From positions 62,001 through 126,000 of the forward strand of contig CBIHRS010000008.1 in NCBI GenBank assembly GCA_966212505.1: a stretch of 64,000 bases of DNA, written 5' to 3'. The notes under the pieces are model-generated. The model made no database searches, was not told the origin of the DNA, and was given only the letters and a program-made list of their open reading frames with translations. How positions within the stretch are numbered: position 1 is the first letter of the stretch; each line of letters opens with the position of its first letter. This DNA comes from CAMLIZ01 sp966212505 (GTDB lineage Bacteria; Pseudomonadota; Gammaproteobacteria; Burkholderiales; Burkholderiaceae_C). Below, in pieces: positions 24,986-36,068 of the stretch. Made by a program: the position numbers and the translations under genes.

Positions 24986-27136
24986 TCAAGCCTCCTGGAG
25001 GATGGCCTTCTTCAGCTGCTCGAATTCGGCGTCGGCATCGAGCGTGCGGCGGGTGGTGGAGAGCGCCATCGTCAGCCGCGTCGCGGCACCGGGCGCATCC
25101 GGTTCGTCTTGGAGCCAGATCCACAGCCGGCGTTCCCGGATGTAGAGCATCGCGAACACGCCGATGATCAGCAGCAGCGCGCCGATGTACACCAGCGTCT
25201 TGCCCGGTGCCCGCGCCACCTGGAACACGCTGGCCTGCACCTGCTTGAAGTCGGCCAGCTCCAGCAGCACCGGGGCGGGGTAGAAGAAGCTGTCCGACAG
25301 CGAGATCACGGCCTGGGTCATGAAGGCCTGCGCCTTCTCGCCCGGCTGCATGGCCTTGAGGCCGGCCTGCTCGCGCGACAGGTTGGCCAGCTCGAACAGG
25401 CAGCCGTTGAGGATACGCAGCAGCACCTCGGAGATGCGCGGCCGGTCGGCCTCGGGCACGTTGGCCTCGATGAAATCGGCCAGGGCCTGCAGGCCGCCGG
25501 TGGGGGGCTGGTCTTTCTTGGCCGGCTCGACGCCGGAGAACAGGCCGAGCGCGCGCAGCGCCGTGGTCTGCAACTGGCCGGCCATCTCGGGCTTGTCGGT
25601 GGGCGTGGCCAGTGCGACGTAGCGCTTGACCGCCTGCTCGCGCATCGCCGGGTCGTTGAGGGCCGAGCGCAGGCGCGACCAGCCTTCGATCGAGTCGTTG
25701 TCGTCGACGGGGATGCGCAGGTAGCGGAAGCCTTCGTTCACGTCGTCGCGCACGCCGGCCAGCAGCACGCGCTGGCCGTCGAGCTCGACCGGCAGCATGT
25801 AGTTGTTGAACTCGCGCGCCTGGCCCGAGGCGTCGCGCAGCCGGTAGCTCACCGAGGGGCCGACGTTGTGCAGCGTCTTCTTCGCGTCGCCCTTGGCGCC
25901 CGAGCCGAGGTGCTGCTGCAGCAAGTTGGGCAGCGTGCTGGCGAGGTCGACCTTGCGCACGTCGGTGGCGGCGGGATCGGTGCTGCCGCCGAGGTTCTCG
26001 ACGTTGATCACGCGCAGCCCGCCGAACTCGAGCGTCAGCTTCTGGTCGCCGTTGCTCAGCGTGGTGCTGCCGCCCACGGTGCCGACGACATCGAAGGGCT
26101 GGCCGCCGCTGCTCTTCATCGGGATGGCGTGCAGCTTCAGGCGCGAGCCGCCGTCTTCGAAGCTGCTCTGGTAGATGGCCACGCCGCGGTGGAACATCGG
26201 CTCGTTGACCTTCACGGTGCCGGCGATCTGCTGGCCGGTCTCGTGGTCGTGCACGACGATTTCGCTCGCGAAGAGCTTGGGCATGCCGGTGTCGTAGTAC
26301 TCGACGATGAACTTCTTCAGCTCCACGTCGAAGGGCAGGTCCTGCAGCACCACGCCGTCGGGCATGCTGATCACCGCGGTGCCGGCGCGGCCGCCTTCGG
26401 GCACCTGCAGGTTGCCGCGGAAGGTCGGGTTGGCCGGCGAGAGCCGGTGCTCAGGCTTCACGTCGCGGATGAAGCCGCCGCCGGTGTAGCTGGTCTTGCC
26501 CAGCAGCGCCATCTGCGCTCGCACGACGAGGTCGCCGTCGAGCGCGCCGCCCACCAGCACCAGCACGATGGCCGAATGTGCCGCGAGGTAGCCGATCTTG
26601 TTGGCCATGCCCTTGCGGGCGGCGATCATCACGCCGTTGTCGCGCACCTGCGCCTTGGCCTGCCAGCCGGCGCCGCCCAGCAGCGCCGACAGCCGGGCGA
26701 TCGCCGCCTCGCGCCCTTCGGCCACGCGGCCCTGGGCCTTGTGGTGGAAGGCCTGCAGCGCCTGCTCGCGCACATGTTCCTTGAAGGCTCGCAGCTCATG
26801 CAGGATCTTCGGCGTGTTGCGCGCGATGCACAGGCTGGTGGAGACCAGCAGCACGCCGAAGATCACGAGGAACCACGAGGTGCTGTAGACGGTGTAGATG
26901 CCGGCGGCGTCGAACACCTCGGCCCAGAACGGGCCGAACTGGTTGACGTAGTTGTTCAGCGGCTCGTGCTGGCGCACCACGGTGCCGATGGTGGCGGCGA
27001 TGCAGATCAGCGCCAGCAGCGAGATCGCGAAGCGCATCGACGAGACCAGCTCCACCGCGTCGCGCCACCAGCGTGCGCCGGAGCGCACCTCGATGCCGGC
27101 CGTGGTCGTCGTCGTGCTCGAAGGACTGCTGCTCAT
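24986..27136 (-). CDS. resB: ResB/Ccs1 family cytochrome c biogenesis protein
   Basis: The 716-residue product starts MSSSPSSTTTTT. Helices lie near residues 35-55, 85-105 and 170-190, there is a large periplasmic domain (about 200-640), and a last helix (LVYIGALLLIIGVFAMLYIRERR) is followed by a cytosolic tail. ResB family features include SSMRFAISLLALICIAATIGTVV and the TSWFLVIFGVLLVSTSLCIARN stretch. It cooperates with CcsB in system II cytochrome c maturation. An in-frame ATG 60 bp upstream falls inside the cytochrome gene's terminator, so the downstream start is chosen. It lies behind the cytochrome c gene and its terminator. Confidence 0.93.
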   Translation of the reverse strand: MSSSPSSTTTTTAGIEVRSGARWWRDAVELVSSMRFAISLLALICIAATIGTVVRQHEPLNNYVNQFGPFWAEVFDAAGIYTVYSTSWFLVIFGVLLVSTSLCIARNTPKILHELRAFKEHVREQALQAFHHKAQGRVAEGREAAIARLSALLGGAGWQAKAQVRDNGVMIAARKGMANKIGYLAAHSAIVLVLVGGALDGDLVVRAQMALLGKTSYTGGGFIRDVKPEHRLSPANPTFRGNLQVPEGGRAGTAVISMPDGVVLQDLPFDVELKKFIVEYYDTGMPKLFASEIVVHDHETGQQIAGTVKVNEPMFHRGVAIYQSSFEDGGSRLKLHAIPMKSSGGQPFDVVGTVGGSTTLSNGDQKLTLEFGGLRVINVENLGGSTDPAATDVRKVDLASTLPNLLQQHLGSGAKGDAKKTLHNVGPSVSYRLRDASGQAREFNNYMLPVELDGQRVLLAGVRDDVNEGFRYLRIPVDDNDSIEGWSRLRSALNDPAMREQAVKRYVALATPTDKPEMAGQLQTTALRALGLFSGVEPAKKDQPPTGGLQALADFIEANVPEADRPRISEVLLRILNGCLFELANLSREQAGLKAMQPGEKAQAFMTQAVISLSDSFFYPAPVLLELADFKQVQASVFQVARAPGKTLVYIGALLLIIGVFAMLYIRERRLWIWLQDEPDAPGAATRLTMALSTTRRTLDADAEFEQLKKAILQEA

Positions 27137-27159
27137 CCGCGGATTATCGTCAGGCCATG

Positions 27160-27188
27160 AAAAAAGGCCGGTGTGCGGACCGGCCTTT
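27160..27188 (-). terminator. Rho-independent terminator after the cytochrome c gene
   Basis: A perfect 10-bp stem (AAAGGCCGGT with ACCGGCCTTT) with a six-base loop is followed, on the leftward strand, by a run of six T. It lies 20 bp past the cytochrome stop and separates it from resB. Confidence 0.9.
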
Positions 27189-27206
27189 CGATGCAAGGAA
27201 ATTGTC

Positions 27207-27824
27207 TTAGCGCAGACCGGCGAGGTAGTCGGACAGCGCCTTGATCTCGCGGTCGCTCAGCTTGGCGGCGATGGCCACCATCTGCGGGCTGTTGGCGCGC
27301 GTGCCGTCGCGGAACTGCTTCAGCTGCGCTTCGGTGTAGTCGGCATGCTGGCCCGACAGGCGCGGGTACTGCGCCGGAATGCCGGCACCGGCGGGGCCGT
27401 GGCAGCCGGCGCAGGCGGGCACCTGCTTGTCGGCCAGGCCACCGCGGTAGATCTTCTCGCCCAGCAGCACGGTGTCCTTGTTCTTCGCGAAGCCGGGCTT
27501 GGCCGACTTGCCGGCGTAGAACGCGGCGACGTTGCGCATGTCGTCGTCGCTCAGCGCGGAGGCGAAGCCCTTCATCACCGTGGCGGGGCGCTTGCCGGCC
27601 TTGAACTCGGTGAGCTGCTTGACGATGTATTCGGGCTGCTGGCCCTGCAGGATGGGGTAGGTGGCGTTGCCGCGCGAGCCATCGTTGGCGTGGCAGGCGG
27701 CGCAGACCTGGGTGGAGATGGCCTGGCCCTTGGCGGCGTCAGGCTTGGCCGCGGGCTTCGCTTCTTCGGCAAAGGCCGGGACAGCCAGCGTGGCAGCGAG
27801 GAGCAGAGCAAGGGTGACCTTCAT
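27207..27824 (-). CDS. Di-haem cytochrome c (c4 type)
   Basis: The 205-residue product has a signal peptide (MKVTLALLLAATLAVPAFA) and two CxxCH haem sites, CAACH at residues 41-45 and CAGCH in the second half. Each sits in a repeated c-type domain with a distal methionine region. Cytochrome c4 is a periplasmic electron carrier to terminal oxidases. The gene lies directly upstream of the system II maturation genes, which make such haem proteins. The start at 27824 is chosen because the signal peptide begins there. Confidence 0.93.
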   Translation of the reverse strand: MKVTLALLLAATLAVPAFAEEAKPAAKPDAAKGQAISTQVCAACHANDGSRGNATYPILQGQQPEYIVKQLTEFKAGKRPATVMKGFASALSDDDMRNVAAFYAGKSAKPGFAKNKDTVLLGEKIYRGGLADKQVPACAGCHGPAGAGIPAQYPRLSGQHADYTEAQLKQFRDGTRANSPQMVAIAAKLSDREIKALSDYLAGLR

Positions 27825-27874
27825 AAGCGTTCTGGAGCTCGGTAGGTGCAAACCCATCGATTTTACAATGGCCC

Positions 27875-28561
27875 ATGCCCCCGATCTCTTCCGACGCGGC
27901 CGCCGCTGCGAAAACCGCGCTGGCCTGGACCCACACCGCCCGCTTTCTCACCACGGCCAGCCGGCTCGACCAGCTGCCGCCGACCGAGCTGCCCGAGATC
28001 GCCTTCGTCGGGCGCTCGAACGCCGGCAAGTCCACCGCGATCAACACGCTGGCGCAGCAGAAGCGCCTTGCGTTCGCCTCCAAGACGCCGGGCCGCACCC
28101 AGCACATCAACCTGTTCGAGCTCGGCCCCAAGGACGCGCCCGACGCGCTGTTCGCCGACCTGCCGGGCTACGGCTACGCGGCGGTGGAGCGCTCGGCCAA
28201 GTTGCGCTGGCAGCAGGTGATGGCCGAGTACCTCGAGATCCGGCGCAGCCTCTCCGGCGTGGTGGTGATGGTCGATTCGCGGCTGGGCTTCACCGAGCTT
28301 GACAAGCAACTGCTGGCCTTCGTCGCGCCGCGCGTGGGCACCGGGGAAGTGAAGCTGCTGGTGCTGCTGACCAAGGCCGACAAGCTCAATCGCAAGGAGG
28401 CCGACGCGGCGCTGCGCGATGCCACCGAGGTGCTGGGCCAACTGGCCACCGACGATGCCGACGTGAACATCGCCCTGTTCTCGGCGCTCAAGAAGACCGG
28501 TCTCGGCGATGCCGCCGAGACGCTGTACGCCTGGGCGCATCCCGCACTGTCGTCCAGTTGA
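27875..28561 (+). CDS. engB: Ribosome biogenesis GTPase EngB (YihA/YsxC)
   Basis: The 228-residue GTPase helps 50S ribosomal subunit assembly. The G1 P-loop is GRSNAGKST (residues 46-54), the switch region is TPGRTQHINLF, G3 is DLPGYGYA and G4 is LTKADKL. Length and motif spacing fit the family. It is divergent from the cytochrome c gene. A TACAAT hexamer at 27864-27869 sits only six bases before the ATG; if it is the -10 box the transcript would have almost no leader. Confidence 0.95.
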   Translation: MPPISSDAAAAAKTALAWTHTARFLTTASRLDQLPPTELPEIAFVGRSNAGKSTAINTLAQQKRLAFASKTPGRTQHINLFELGPKDAPDALFADLPGYGYAAVERSAKLRWQQVMAEYLEIRRSLSGVVVMVDSRLGFTELDKQLLAFVAPRVGTGEVKLLVLLTKADKLNRKEADAALRDATEVLGQLATDDADVNIALFSALKKTGLGDAAETLYAWAHPALSSS

Positions 28562-28610
28562 CTCGGCGGGCCGGGGCGAGTCGCGATACTCGCGGCTCCA
28601 GGAGCCCGCC

Positions 28611-29525
28611 ATGCCCGATCCCGCTTCCATCGAGCTGTTCGATCTTGCGTTGCCCGGCGGCATCACGCTGTCGTGCCGCGCCGCCGGCCCGCGCGATGCG
28701 CCGTTGATCGTGCTGCTGCACGGTTTCCCCGAGGCGGCCTTCGTCTGGGACGAGGTGATGGCTGCGCTGGGCGGCCGCTTCCGCTGCGTGGCGCCCAACC
28801 TGCGCGGCTACGAGCGTTCGTCGGCGCCGAACGAGGTCGAGGCCTACCAGCCGAAGCTGCTGGTAGCCGACGTGGCGGCGCTGATCGAGCAACTGGGCGC
28901 GCCGGTCGAGTTGCTGGTGGCGCACGACTGGGGCGGTGCGCTGGCCTGGAGCCTCGCGGCCCAGCGGCCGCAGCTGCTCAGGCGCCTGATGATCGTGAAT
29001 TCACCGCACCCGGCGGTCTTCCTGCGGGAGCTGCGCGAGAGCCCGCGGCAGCAGGCGGCCAGCGCCTACATGCACTTCCTCTGCCGGCCGGATGCCGAGG
29101 CGCTGCTGGCGAAGAACGACTTCGAGCGCTTGTGGTCCTTCTTCATCAACAACGGCGCCACCGATGCCCGCCATCCCGGCGGCGGCTGGCTCACTGCCGC
29201 GGTGAAGCAGCGCTACCGCGAGGTGTGGCAGCGCGGCCTGGCCGGCCCGCTGAACTACTACCGAGCCTCGCCGCTGAAGCCGCCTACGCCGCAGTTCGAC
29301 GCGGTGCGCCGCATCGTGCTCGCGAAAGAGGCGGTGACGGTGCAGGTGCCGACGCTGGTGCTGTGGGGCGAGGCCGATACCGCGCTGCCGCCCAGCCTGC
29401 TCGACGGGTTGATCGACTACCTGCCGCAGGGGCGCATCGTGCGCGTGCCGGGTGCCACGCACTGGATCGTGCACGAGCAGCCGCAGCGCATCGTGCGCGA
29501 GATCGGCGAGTGGCTCAAAGGATGA
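28611..29525 (+). CDS. Alpha/beta hydrolase, epoxide-hydrolase/dehalogenase type
   Basis: The 304-residue product has the oxyanion motif LLHGFPE (about residues 36-41), the nucleophile elbow HDWGG with Asp106, and the catalytic His in GATHWIVHEQP near residue 280. An aspartate nucleophile (rather than serine) marks the soluble epoxide hydrolase and haloalkane dehalogenase branch. The cap domain includes LKPPTPQFD. It is cytosolic with no signal peptide. The start has an AGGAG site. Its end overlaps the end of the small convergent gene by 11 bp. The substrate is unknown. Confidence 0.88.
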   Translation: MPDPASIELFDLALPGGITLSCRAAGPRDAPLIVLLHGFPEAAFVWDEVMAALGGRFRCVAPNLRGYERSSAPNEVEAYQPKLLVADVAALIEQLGAPVELLVAHDWGGALAWSLAAQRPQLLRRLMIVNSPHPAVFLRELRESPRQQAASAYMHFLCRPDAEALLAKNDFERLWSFFINNGATDARHPGGGWLTAAVKQRYREVWQRGLAGPLNYYRASPLKPPTPQFDAVRRIVLAKEAVTVQVPTLVLWGEADTALPPSLLDGLIDYLPQGRIVRVPGATHWIVHEQPQRIVREIGEWLKG

Positions 29526-29775
29526 CGAAGCGGCCCTTCAGTAGGCTGGCCGCCGACTGCAGGTGTTCGCGCAGCTGCGGCGCCAGCATCGACGTCGATT
29601 CGCTGGCGAAGATGGCGCGCGAGTGGCACTCGTGCGAATAGCCGACGTTCACGAGGCAGGACACATGGCCCTGGCTGTGGCTGTATTCGATGAGCTCCGG
29701 ATTGATGAAGCGCACCTTCCAGCCTTCGTCGCATTCCACGGCGCCATCTGACGCCGTCCTCAATTCCTTTGCCAT
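29515..29775 (-). CDS. Small hypothetical protein
   Basis: The 86-residue product begins MAKELRTASDGAVECDEGW. It has three cysteines and several histidines (HSQGHVSCLVNVGYSHECHS) that could bind a metal, and no signal or membrane segment. An AAGGGGA site precedes the ATG. It is convergent with the hydrolase gene, overlapping it by 11 bp. I recognise no family. Confidence 0.6.
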   Translation of the reverse strand: MAKELRTASDGAVECDEGWKVRFINPELIEYSHSQGHVSCLVNVGYSHECHSRAIFASESTSMLAPQLREHLQSAASLLKGRFVIL

Positions 29776-29877
29776 CGCGGTCCCCTTCCCACAACTTCCG
29801 GGTCGTCCAGCGGATGTAAGTGAATGTAGGAGTCCGGCCGCGTAGGCGCTACCCGCGTTTCGGGGGAGGGAAGATCC

Positions 29878-32118
29878 TCATGGGCGGCCGATGAACAAAG
29901 CGATGCCCGCTTCGCCCCGCGGGGCGTAGGTGAGCCCGAGGTACAGCGGCCCGAGGCCGGTGTCGGCGCCGAGGAACAGGCTCATGCCGCCATGCACGTC
30001 GGAGGGGCTCAACTGGCGCCGGTCGGCCCAGACGTTGCCGGCCTCGAGCGAGGCGCCGACGAAGAAGCCGCGCGTCAGCACCAGCGGCTGCGTCAGCCGG
30101 TGGTACCAGGTGAGGCGGCCGAACAGCAGCGCGTTGCCCACCAGCTGCCCGCTGCGAAAGCCCGAGAGCTGGTGGAAGCCGCCGAGCGAATAACGGCCGA
30201 TGGTGGAGCCGCCGGGCGTGTCGGACACCGCGAGCTGGCCATGCAGGTTCAGCGTGTCGGCGCCATAGGTGCCCACCAGCGTGCCAGCGGTCTCGAGGCG
30301 GGTGTAGTCCTCGTGCACGTCGCCCCGGCGCACGCCGCGGCCGATCTCGGCCTCGGTGCGGTAGCCGTGCAGCGGGAAGCTGGCGAAGTCGAGCTGGTCG
30401 ACCACCGCGCGCAGCCGCACGCCCTGCTCGCGCCAGCCTTCGGAAGCCACCGGGCCGGTGTAGTCGGTGGCGACGATGCTGGGCCGCGTGCGCCACACCA
30501 GCGACTGCACGCCCAGCCGCACCTCGCCGTAGCGGCTCCAGGCCTGGCCCAGGTCGACGCCGAAACGGCCGGCGCTGCGGCGGAACTGCGCGCGCTCGTG
30601 GCCGTCGAGCGCGTCGTACAGCCACAGCAGCCGGCGCTCGCCGCCCGCGTAGCCGGAGACGAACCAGTCGCCGAACCAGCCCGGTGCGGCGGCCAGCGGG
30701 TGGTAGAGCTCGGTGTCCAGGCCGGTCACCTCGCCGATCTGCAGCTGGTTGCGCCATTCGGTGCCGGTGTCGGTGAGCCAGCGCCGGGTGTGCGAGACCT
30801 TGAGGTTGAACGCGCTGCGGCCATCGAAATCGGTCAACAGGTCGAGGCCGATGCGGAAGTAGTTCGGGCCCCAGGGCTTGTCCTCGAGCTCGAACACCAG
30901 GCCGTCGCCATCGGGCGTGTGCTCCAGCCGGTAGTCGCTGCGGGCATAGTCGCCGCTGGCCGCGAGCCGGCGTGCATCGCGCTCGGCCCTGGCCGCGTCG
31001 AAGGGCTGGCCCGGCTGCGACTCGAGCTGGCCGGCGTAGCGCTGCGGGCGGGTTTCGGAGCTGCCCTCGAAGCGTACGAAGGCCAGCCGCGTCTGCGGTG
31101 GCGCCACGCGGGGCTTGCCGGCGCGCCACGCGGCATAGGCTGCGGGATCGAGCCGGTAGGCCGCGAGGCGGGCCACGGCCTGCTCGGCAGCCTGTTCGCC
31201 GAGCGCGACCAGCTCCCGAGCCTTGTCGAAATCGCTGGAGCTCAGCTGCTTCAGCGGCGGCGCGATCAGCACGTCGCGCGGGTCCAGCGCGGCGAGGCTG
31301 CGCTGCACGTTCTGCTCGGTGAGGATGTTGATCATCTGCGAGGTCAGCCCGAGCACGGTGCCCAGCGTCTCGCGGCCCGCCAGCGGCGTGCCGATGTTGA
31401 CCGCGATCAGGCGCTCGGCGCCCATCTCGCGGGCCACGTCGACCGGCAGGTTGTCGACCAGCCCACCATCGCCCAGGATGCGGCCATCGACCTCGGTGGG
31501 CGCGAACACGCCGGGCACGCTCATGCTCGAGCGCAGCGCGATCGCGAGGTCGCCTTCACGCAGCACCACCGGCTGGCCGCTCTCCATGTCGGTGGCCACG
31601 GCGCGGAACGGGATCGGCAGCGCATCGAAATTGCGCAGGCTGCCGGCACGCAGCGTGTAGCGGCGCAGCAGCTCGTCGAGGCCGCGGCTGGAGACGGCGG
31701 CCTTGGGCGTCATCAGCACGCCGTCGCGCATGCCCAGCTCGAGCGCCGGCGAGAACTCGAAGTCCTGCTCCTTGCGGCGCTGCGGCAGCAGCGGGCGGTC
31801 GACGCGTGGCGAGAACACCTCGTCCCAGCGCACCTGCAGCAGCTCGCGCTCGATCTCGTTGGCGCTCATGCCGCTGGCATAGAGGCCGCCGATGATCGCG
31901 CCCATCGAGGTGCCGGCGATCAGATCCACGGGGATGCGCTCGCGCTCCAGCACCTTGAGCACGCCCACGTGCGAGAGGCCGCGCGCGCCTCCGCCCGACA
32001 GCACGAGGCCGATGCGCGGACGCGGGCTGCCATCGGCGGGATGGGTTTCTGCGTGGCCTTGCAACGGCAGCCACAGCGCGGCCAGCAGCGCCGCCGCCCA
32101 CCCGAAGGCGCGGCCCAT
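29878..32118 (-). CDS. Patatin-like phospholipase with outer-membrane beta-barrel
   Basis: The 746-residue product has a signal peptide (residues 1-23, ending LQGHAE) and a patatin domain with the oxyanion loop SGGGARGLSH, nucleophile Ser71 (GTSMG) and Asp217 (DGGLVDNLP). A POTRA-like linker and a C-terminal BamA/TpsB-like barrel (about 400-746, ending ALFIGRP) follow. This is the single-chain type Vd (PlpD-like) layout, in which the barrel displays or releases the lipase. Its ATG overlaps the stop of the DUF1631 gene by one base (TGATG), so the two are coupled. Confidence 0.92.
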   Translation of the reverse strand: MGRAFGWAAALLAALWLPLQGHAETHPADGSPRPRIGLVLSGGGARGLSHVGVLKVLERERIPVDLIAGTSMGAIIGGLYASGMSANEIERELLQVRWDEVFSPRVDRPLLPQRRKEQDFEFSPALELGMRDGVLMTPKAAVSSRGLDELLRRYTLRAGSLRNFDALPIPFRAVATDMESGQPVVLREGDLAIALRSSMSVPGVFAPTEVDGRILGDGGLVDNLPVDVAREMGAERLIAVNIGTPLAGRETLGTVLGLTSQMINILTEQNVQRSLAALDPRDVLIAPPLKQLSSSDFDKARELVALGEQAAEQAVARLAAYRLDPAAYAAWRAGKPRVAPPQTRLAFVRFEGSSETRPQRYAGQLESQPGQPFDAARAERDARRLAASGDYARSDYRLEHTPDGDGLVFELEDKPWGPNYFRIGLDLLTDFDGRSAFNLKVSHTRRWLTDTGTEWRNQLQIGEVTGLDTELYHPLAAAPGWFGDWFVSGYAGGERRLLWLYDALDGHERAQFRRSAGRFGVDLGQAWSRYGEVRLGVQSLVWRTRPSIVATDYTGPVASEGWREQGVRLRAVVDQLDFASFPLHGYRTEAEIGRGVRRGDVHEDYTRLETAGTLVGTYGADTLNLHGQLAVSDTPGGSTIGRYSLGGFHQLSGFRSGQLVGNALLFGRLTWYHRLTQPLVLTRGFFVGASLEAGNVWADRRQLSPSDVHGGMSLFLGADTGLGPLYLGLTYAPRGEAGIALFIGRP

Positions 32119-33776
32119 CACGCGTTGCCGGGCAGCGGGATCTGGCGCAGCACCTGCTGAGCGGCGTGGTGCAGCAGCGAGCGCGGCTGCAGCGGATGCG
32201 CCAGGCCTTCGGCGTGCAGGCGCTCGAGCGCCGCCCGGCGCAGCGCCCAGGTGCGGCCGCCGCGGCCCTGCCGGTAGAGCCAGAGCTCGGCCTGCTTGTC
32301 GGTCCACAGCAGCTGCATGTCGCGCCAGTTGCCCTGCAGGAACACGCGCAGCCATTGGCCGGGCTCGGGCGCATGCAGGTGGCGCTCGGTGTCGGAGTGG
32401 CCCGCCGGCAGGGCCGAGGGCGCGTCCATCAGGTCGGCCGGCACGGTGTCGAGGCTGCCGATGTCCAGCGCCTGGGGCTCGGCCGCGGCCGGTGCCTGCT
32501 GGGCCGGGGCAGGGGTGCCGGCCAGGGCCCTCAGCGAGTCGATCTGCGGCTGAACGGCGCGGCAGTGCTGCGCCAGCAGGTGGTTCTCGAAGGCCTGCAG
32601 CCGGCTCAGCGCCCAGCGGTACAGCGCGGCGTCCTGCACCGGCTCGCGGGTCATGTTGTCGATCAGGCTCTGGCCGTACTGCAGCAGGCGTTCGCGGTGC
32701 TCGGCCTCGGGCACGAGGCGCTCGGCATCGAAGGCCAGGTGGTCGATGAACTGCCAGACCGGATGTGCATAGCTGTCGAGCGTGGTCGGATCGCGCAGCG
32801 CGACGCGCAGCGCGGACGCTTGAAGCCGCGTGATCAGCAACTGGACGTCGGACGGCAGTGCGCGATCGGTGAGGATCGCGTCGAACAGCCGGGTCATCAG
32901 CTCCACGAGCTGCTGGTCGCTGCGCGAGGCCGGCGCTTCGGGTGGGGCCGTCCGCTGCGGTGGTGGCGGAGGCGCAACCGGTGCGGGTGCGGGTTGGGGG
33001 GCGGGTGCAGGCCGCGGCGGCGGTGGCGGCGGCATCATGTCGAGCGGCACCGGCATGCTGTCGCGCAGCATGTTCAGGTCGGCCGGCGGCTGGCGGTCGG
33101 CCGGCCGCGGTGCGCGGCTGCCCGAGGGCAGCACGATGGTGCGGTAGGTGCCCGGCTCGACACCCTGCGACTCGAGCCGGGTGCAGGCGGCGGCATAGGC
33201 CTTGCGCAGGGCCTGCGCCAGTGGTGTGCAGGCCTGGCGCATCAGGCTCACCTGCTGCGGGCGGGGGCCGGGCAATGCATTGGCCGCGGCCCACAGCGCG
33301 CGGGCATAGGCATCGGGCCGGAAGGGGTTGGTGTCGTGCGCCACGTGCAGGTCGCCCACCAGCGCGGAGGTGAAGGCGCCGAGCTCGCGCAACTCGTATT
33401 CGGCCACGCTGTGGATGATCTCGACCGCGCGCGACAGCTCCACGTCGGCCAGCACCTCGTTCTCGTCGACGAGCGAGAGCGACAGCGTGGTGGCGGCACC
33501 CTTGGCGCCGCGGGCCTCGGCCGCCTGTTGCTGGGCGGTGGCGGTGACCTGCTCGCGCAGCACGCCGGTGAAGGCGCGTACCAGCAGCGGCCGGCTCATC
33601 TCGAGCGTCTTGCGCGCATCGACCATCGCCTGCCGCTCGGAGGGCGAGGCTTCCGGCGGAAAGCGCAGCGGCTCGTCGGCCAACGCCTGCAGCACCTGTT
33701 CGATCAGCAGCGGCGCACGCGCGAGTTCGTCCTCGATGAATCGTTGCAGCAGCGGATTGGCTTGGGGCATGGGCAA
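32118..33776 (-). CDS. DUF1631 family protein
   Basis: The 552-residue cytosolic protein has an N-terminal helical part (NPLLQRFIEDELARAPLLIEQ), a proline-rich linker (about residues 250-285, PPPPPPRPAPAPQ), and a C-terminal DUF1631 part with WLRVFLQGNWRDMQLLWTDK and RRTWALRR-like basic stretches. DUF1631 proteins are common in beta- and gammaproteobacteria, and some have been linked to cyclic-di-GMP or thymidine-phosphorylase annotations, none of which is visible here. The C-terminal region could bind a nucleotide, as in PilZ-like proteins, but this is speculative. It is the upstream partner of the patatin gene. Confidence 0.82.
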   Translation of the reverse strand: MPMPQANPLLQRFIEDELARAPLLIEQVLQALADEPLRFPPEASPSERQAMVDARKTLEMSRPLLVRAFTGVLREQVTATAQQQAAEARGAKGAATTLSLSLVDENEVLADVELSRAVEIIHSVAEYELRELGAFTSALVGDLHVAHDTNPFRPDAYARALWAAANALPGPRPQQVSLMRQACTPLAQALRKAYAAACTRLESQGVEPGTYRTIVLPSGSRAPRPADRQPPADLNMLRDSMPVPLDMMPPPPPPRPAPAPQPAPAPVAPPPPPQRTAPPEAPASRSDQQLVELMTRLFDAILTDRALPSDVQLLITRLQASALRVALRDPTTLDSYAHPVWQFIDHLAFDAERLVPEAEHRERLLQYGQSLIDNMTREPVQDAALYRWALSRLQAFENHLLAQHCRAVQPQIDSLRALAGTPAPAQQAPAAAEPQALDIGSLDTVPADLMDAPSALPAGHSDTERHLHAPEPGQWLRVFLQGNWRDMQLLWTDKQAELWLYRQGRGGRTWALRRAALERLHAEGLAHPLQPRSLLHHAAQQVLRQIPLPGNA

Positions 33777-33829
33777 CGGGGCCGGGTGCGTTCTGGGGAT
33801 TATCAGGCACTCGGCGTGCCGCCCCCATG

Positions 33830-33858
33830 AAAAAAGGGCCGCATCGCTGCGGCCCTTT
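33830..33858 (-). terminator. Rho-independent terminator of groES-groEL
   Basis: An 11-bp perfect stem (AAAGGGCCGCA with TGCGGCCCTTT) with a TCGC loop is followed leftward by six T. It lies 27 bp after the groEL stop. Confidence 0.92.
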
Positions 33859-33884
33859 CGAGGCGGGACGGGTAAGGCCCGGAC

Positions 33885-35525
<1,641 letters not shown>

Positions 35526-35558
35526 GTCTATCTCTCCGAATTCTTGACTGGGGGTGGA

Positions 35559-35852
35559 TTACTTGGCTTCGACGACGGCGAAGAGGTCTTCTTCGCGCAT
35601 CACCAGCAGTTCGTCGCCATCGACCTTGACGGTCTGGCCGCTGTACTTGCCGAACAGCACGCGGTCGCCCACCTTGACGTTCAGGGCCACGAAATCGCCC
35701 TTGTCGTTGCGCTTGCCCGGGCCGACGGCCAGCACTTCGCCTTGATCGGGCTTCTCGGCAGCGTTGTCGGGGATCACGATGCCCGAGGCGGTCTTGGTTT
35801 CGTTCTCCAGACGCTTGACGATCACTCGATCGTGCAAAGGACGAAGTTTCAT
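35559..35852 (-). CDS. groS: Co-chaperonin GroES
   Basis: The 97-residue lid of the GroEL chamber. It begins MKLRPLHDRVIVKRLENETK and contains the mobile-loop region TASGIVIPDNAAEKP. An AAGGAG ribosome binding site precedes the ATG. It is the first gene of the groESL operon, under the promoter and CIRCE element upstream. Confidence 0.99.
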   Translation of the reverse strand: MKLRPLHDRVIVKRLENETKTASGIVIPDNAAEKPDQGEVLAVGPGKRNDKGDFVALNVKVGDRVLFGKYSGQTVKVDGDELLVMREEDLFAVVEAK

Positions 35853-35947
35853 TGCATCTCCTTGGAAATTCGCAGTGAGCTCGAAAAAGAAGCGCTGAGA
35901 CAGTCAGCGCTCATTCACATGCAGGGTCCGCCCGAGGGCTGCGACCG

Positions 35948-35974
35948 TTAGCACTCGGGGTTGATGAGTGCTAG
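35948..35974. promoter_or_regulatory. CIRCE element (HrcA operator) upstream of groES
   Basis: TTAGCACTC, nine bases, GAGTGCTAG: the known CIRCE consensus (TTAGCACTC-N9-GAGTGCTAA) with one mismatch at the last base. It lies immediately downstream of the -10 box, where HrcA blocks transcription in the absence of heat stress. The hrcA gene is not in the window. Confidence 0.95.
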
Positions 35975-35982
35975 CAGCAAGG

Positions 35983-36010
35983 ATTATAGGGATGGCGGCT
36001 GGCGGTTCAA
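35983..36010 (-). promoter_or_regulatory. Sigma-70-type promoter of groESL
   Basis: On the leftward strand TTGAAC (36010-36005) is followed after 16 bp by a perfect TATAAT (35988-35983), directly upstream of the CIRCE element. A housekeeping promoter plus CIRCE is the usual HrcA-type arrangement. No sigma-32 consensus was identified. Confidence 0.85.
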
Positions 36011-36068
36011 GAGGCTTGCTGTTATTTTGAATAGCTATGCTGTTGTGACTCATGGATAACTTCTGAAA

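Noticed and set aside
29878..33828. One 1316-residue fusion of patatin with upstream frame
   Set aside because: The upstream part is a shadow of the DUF1631 gene; the patatin protein has its own signal peptide and coupled ATG at 32118.
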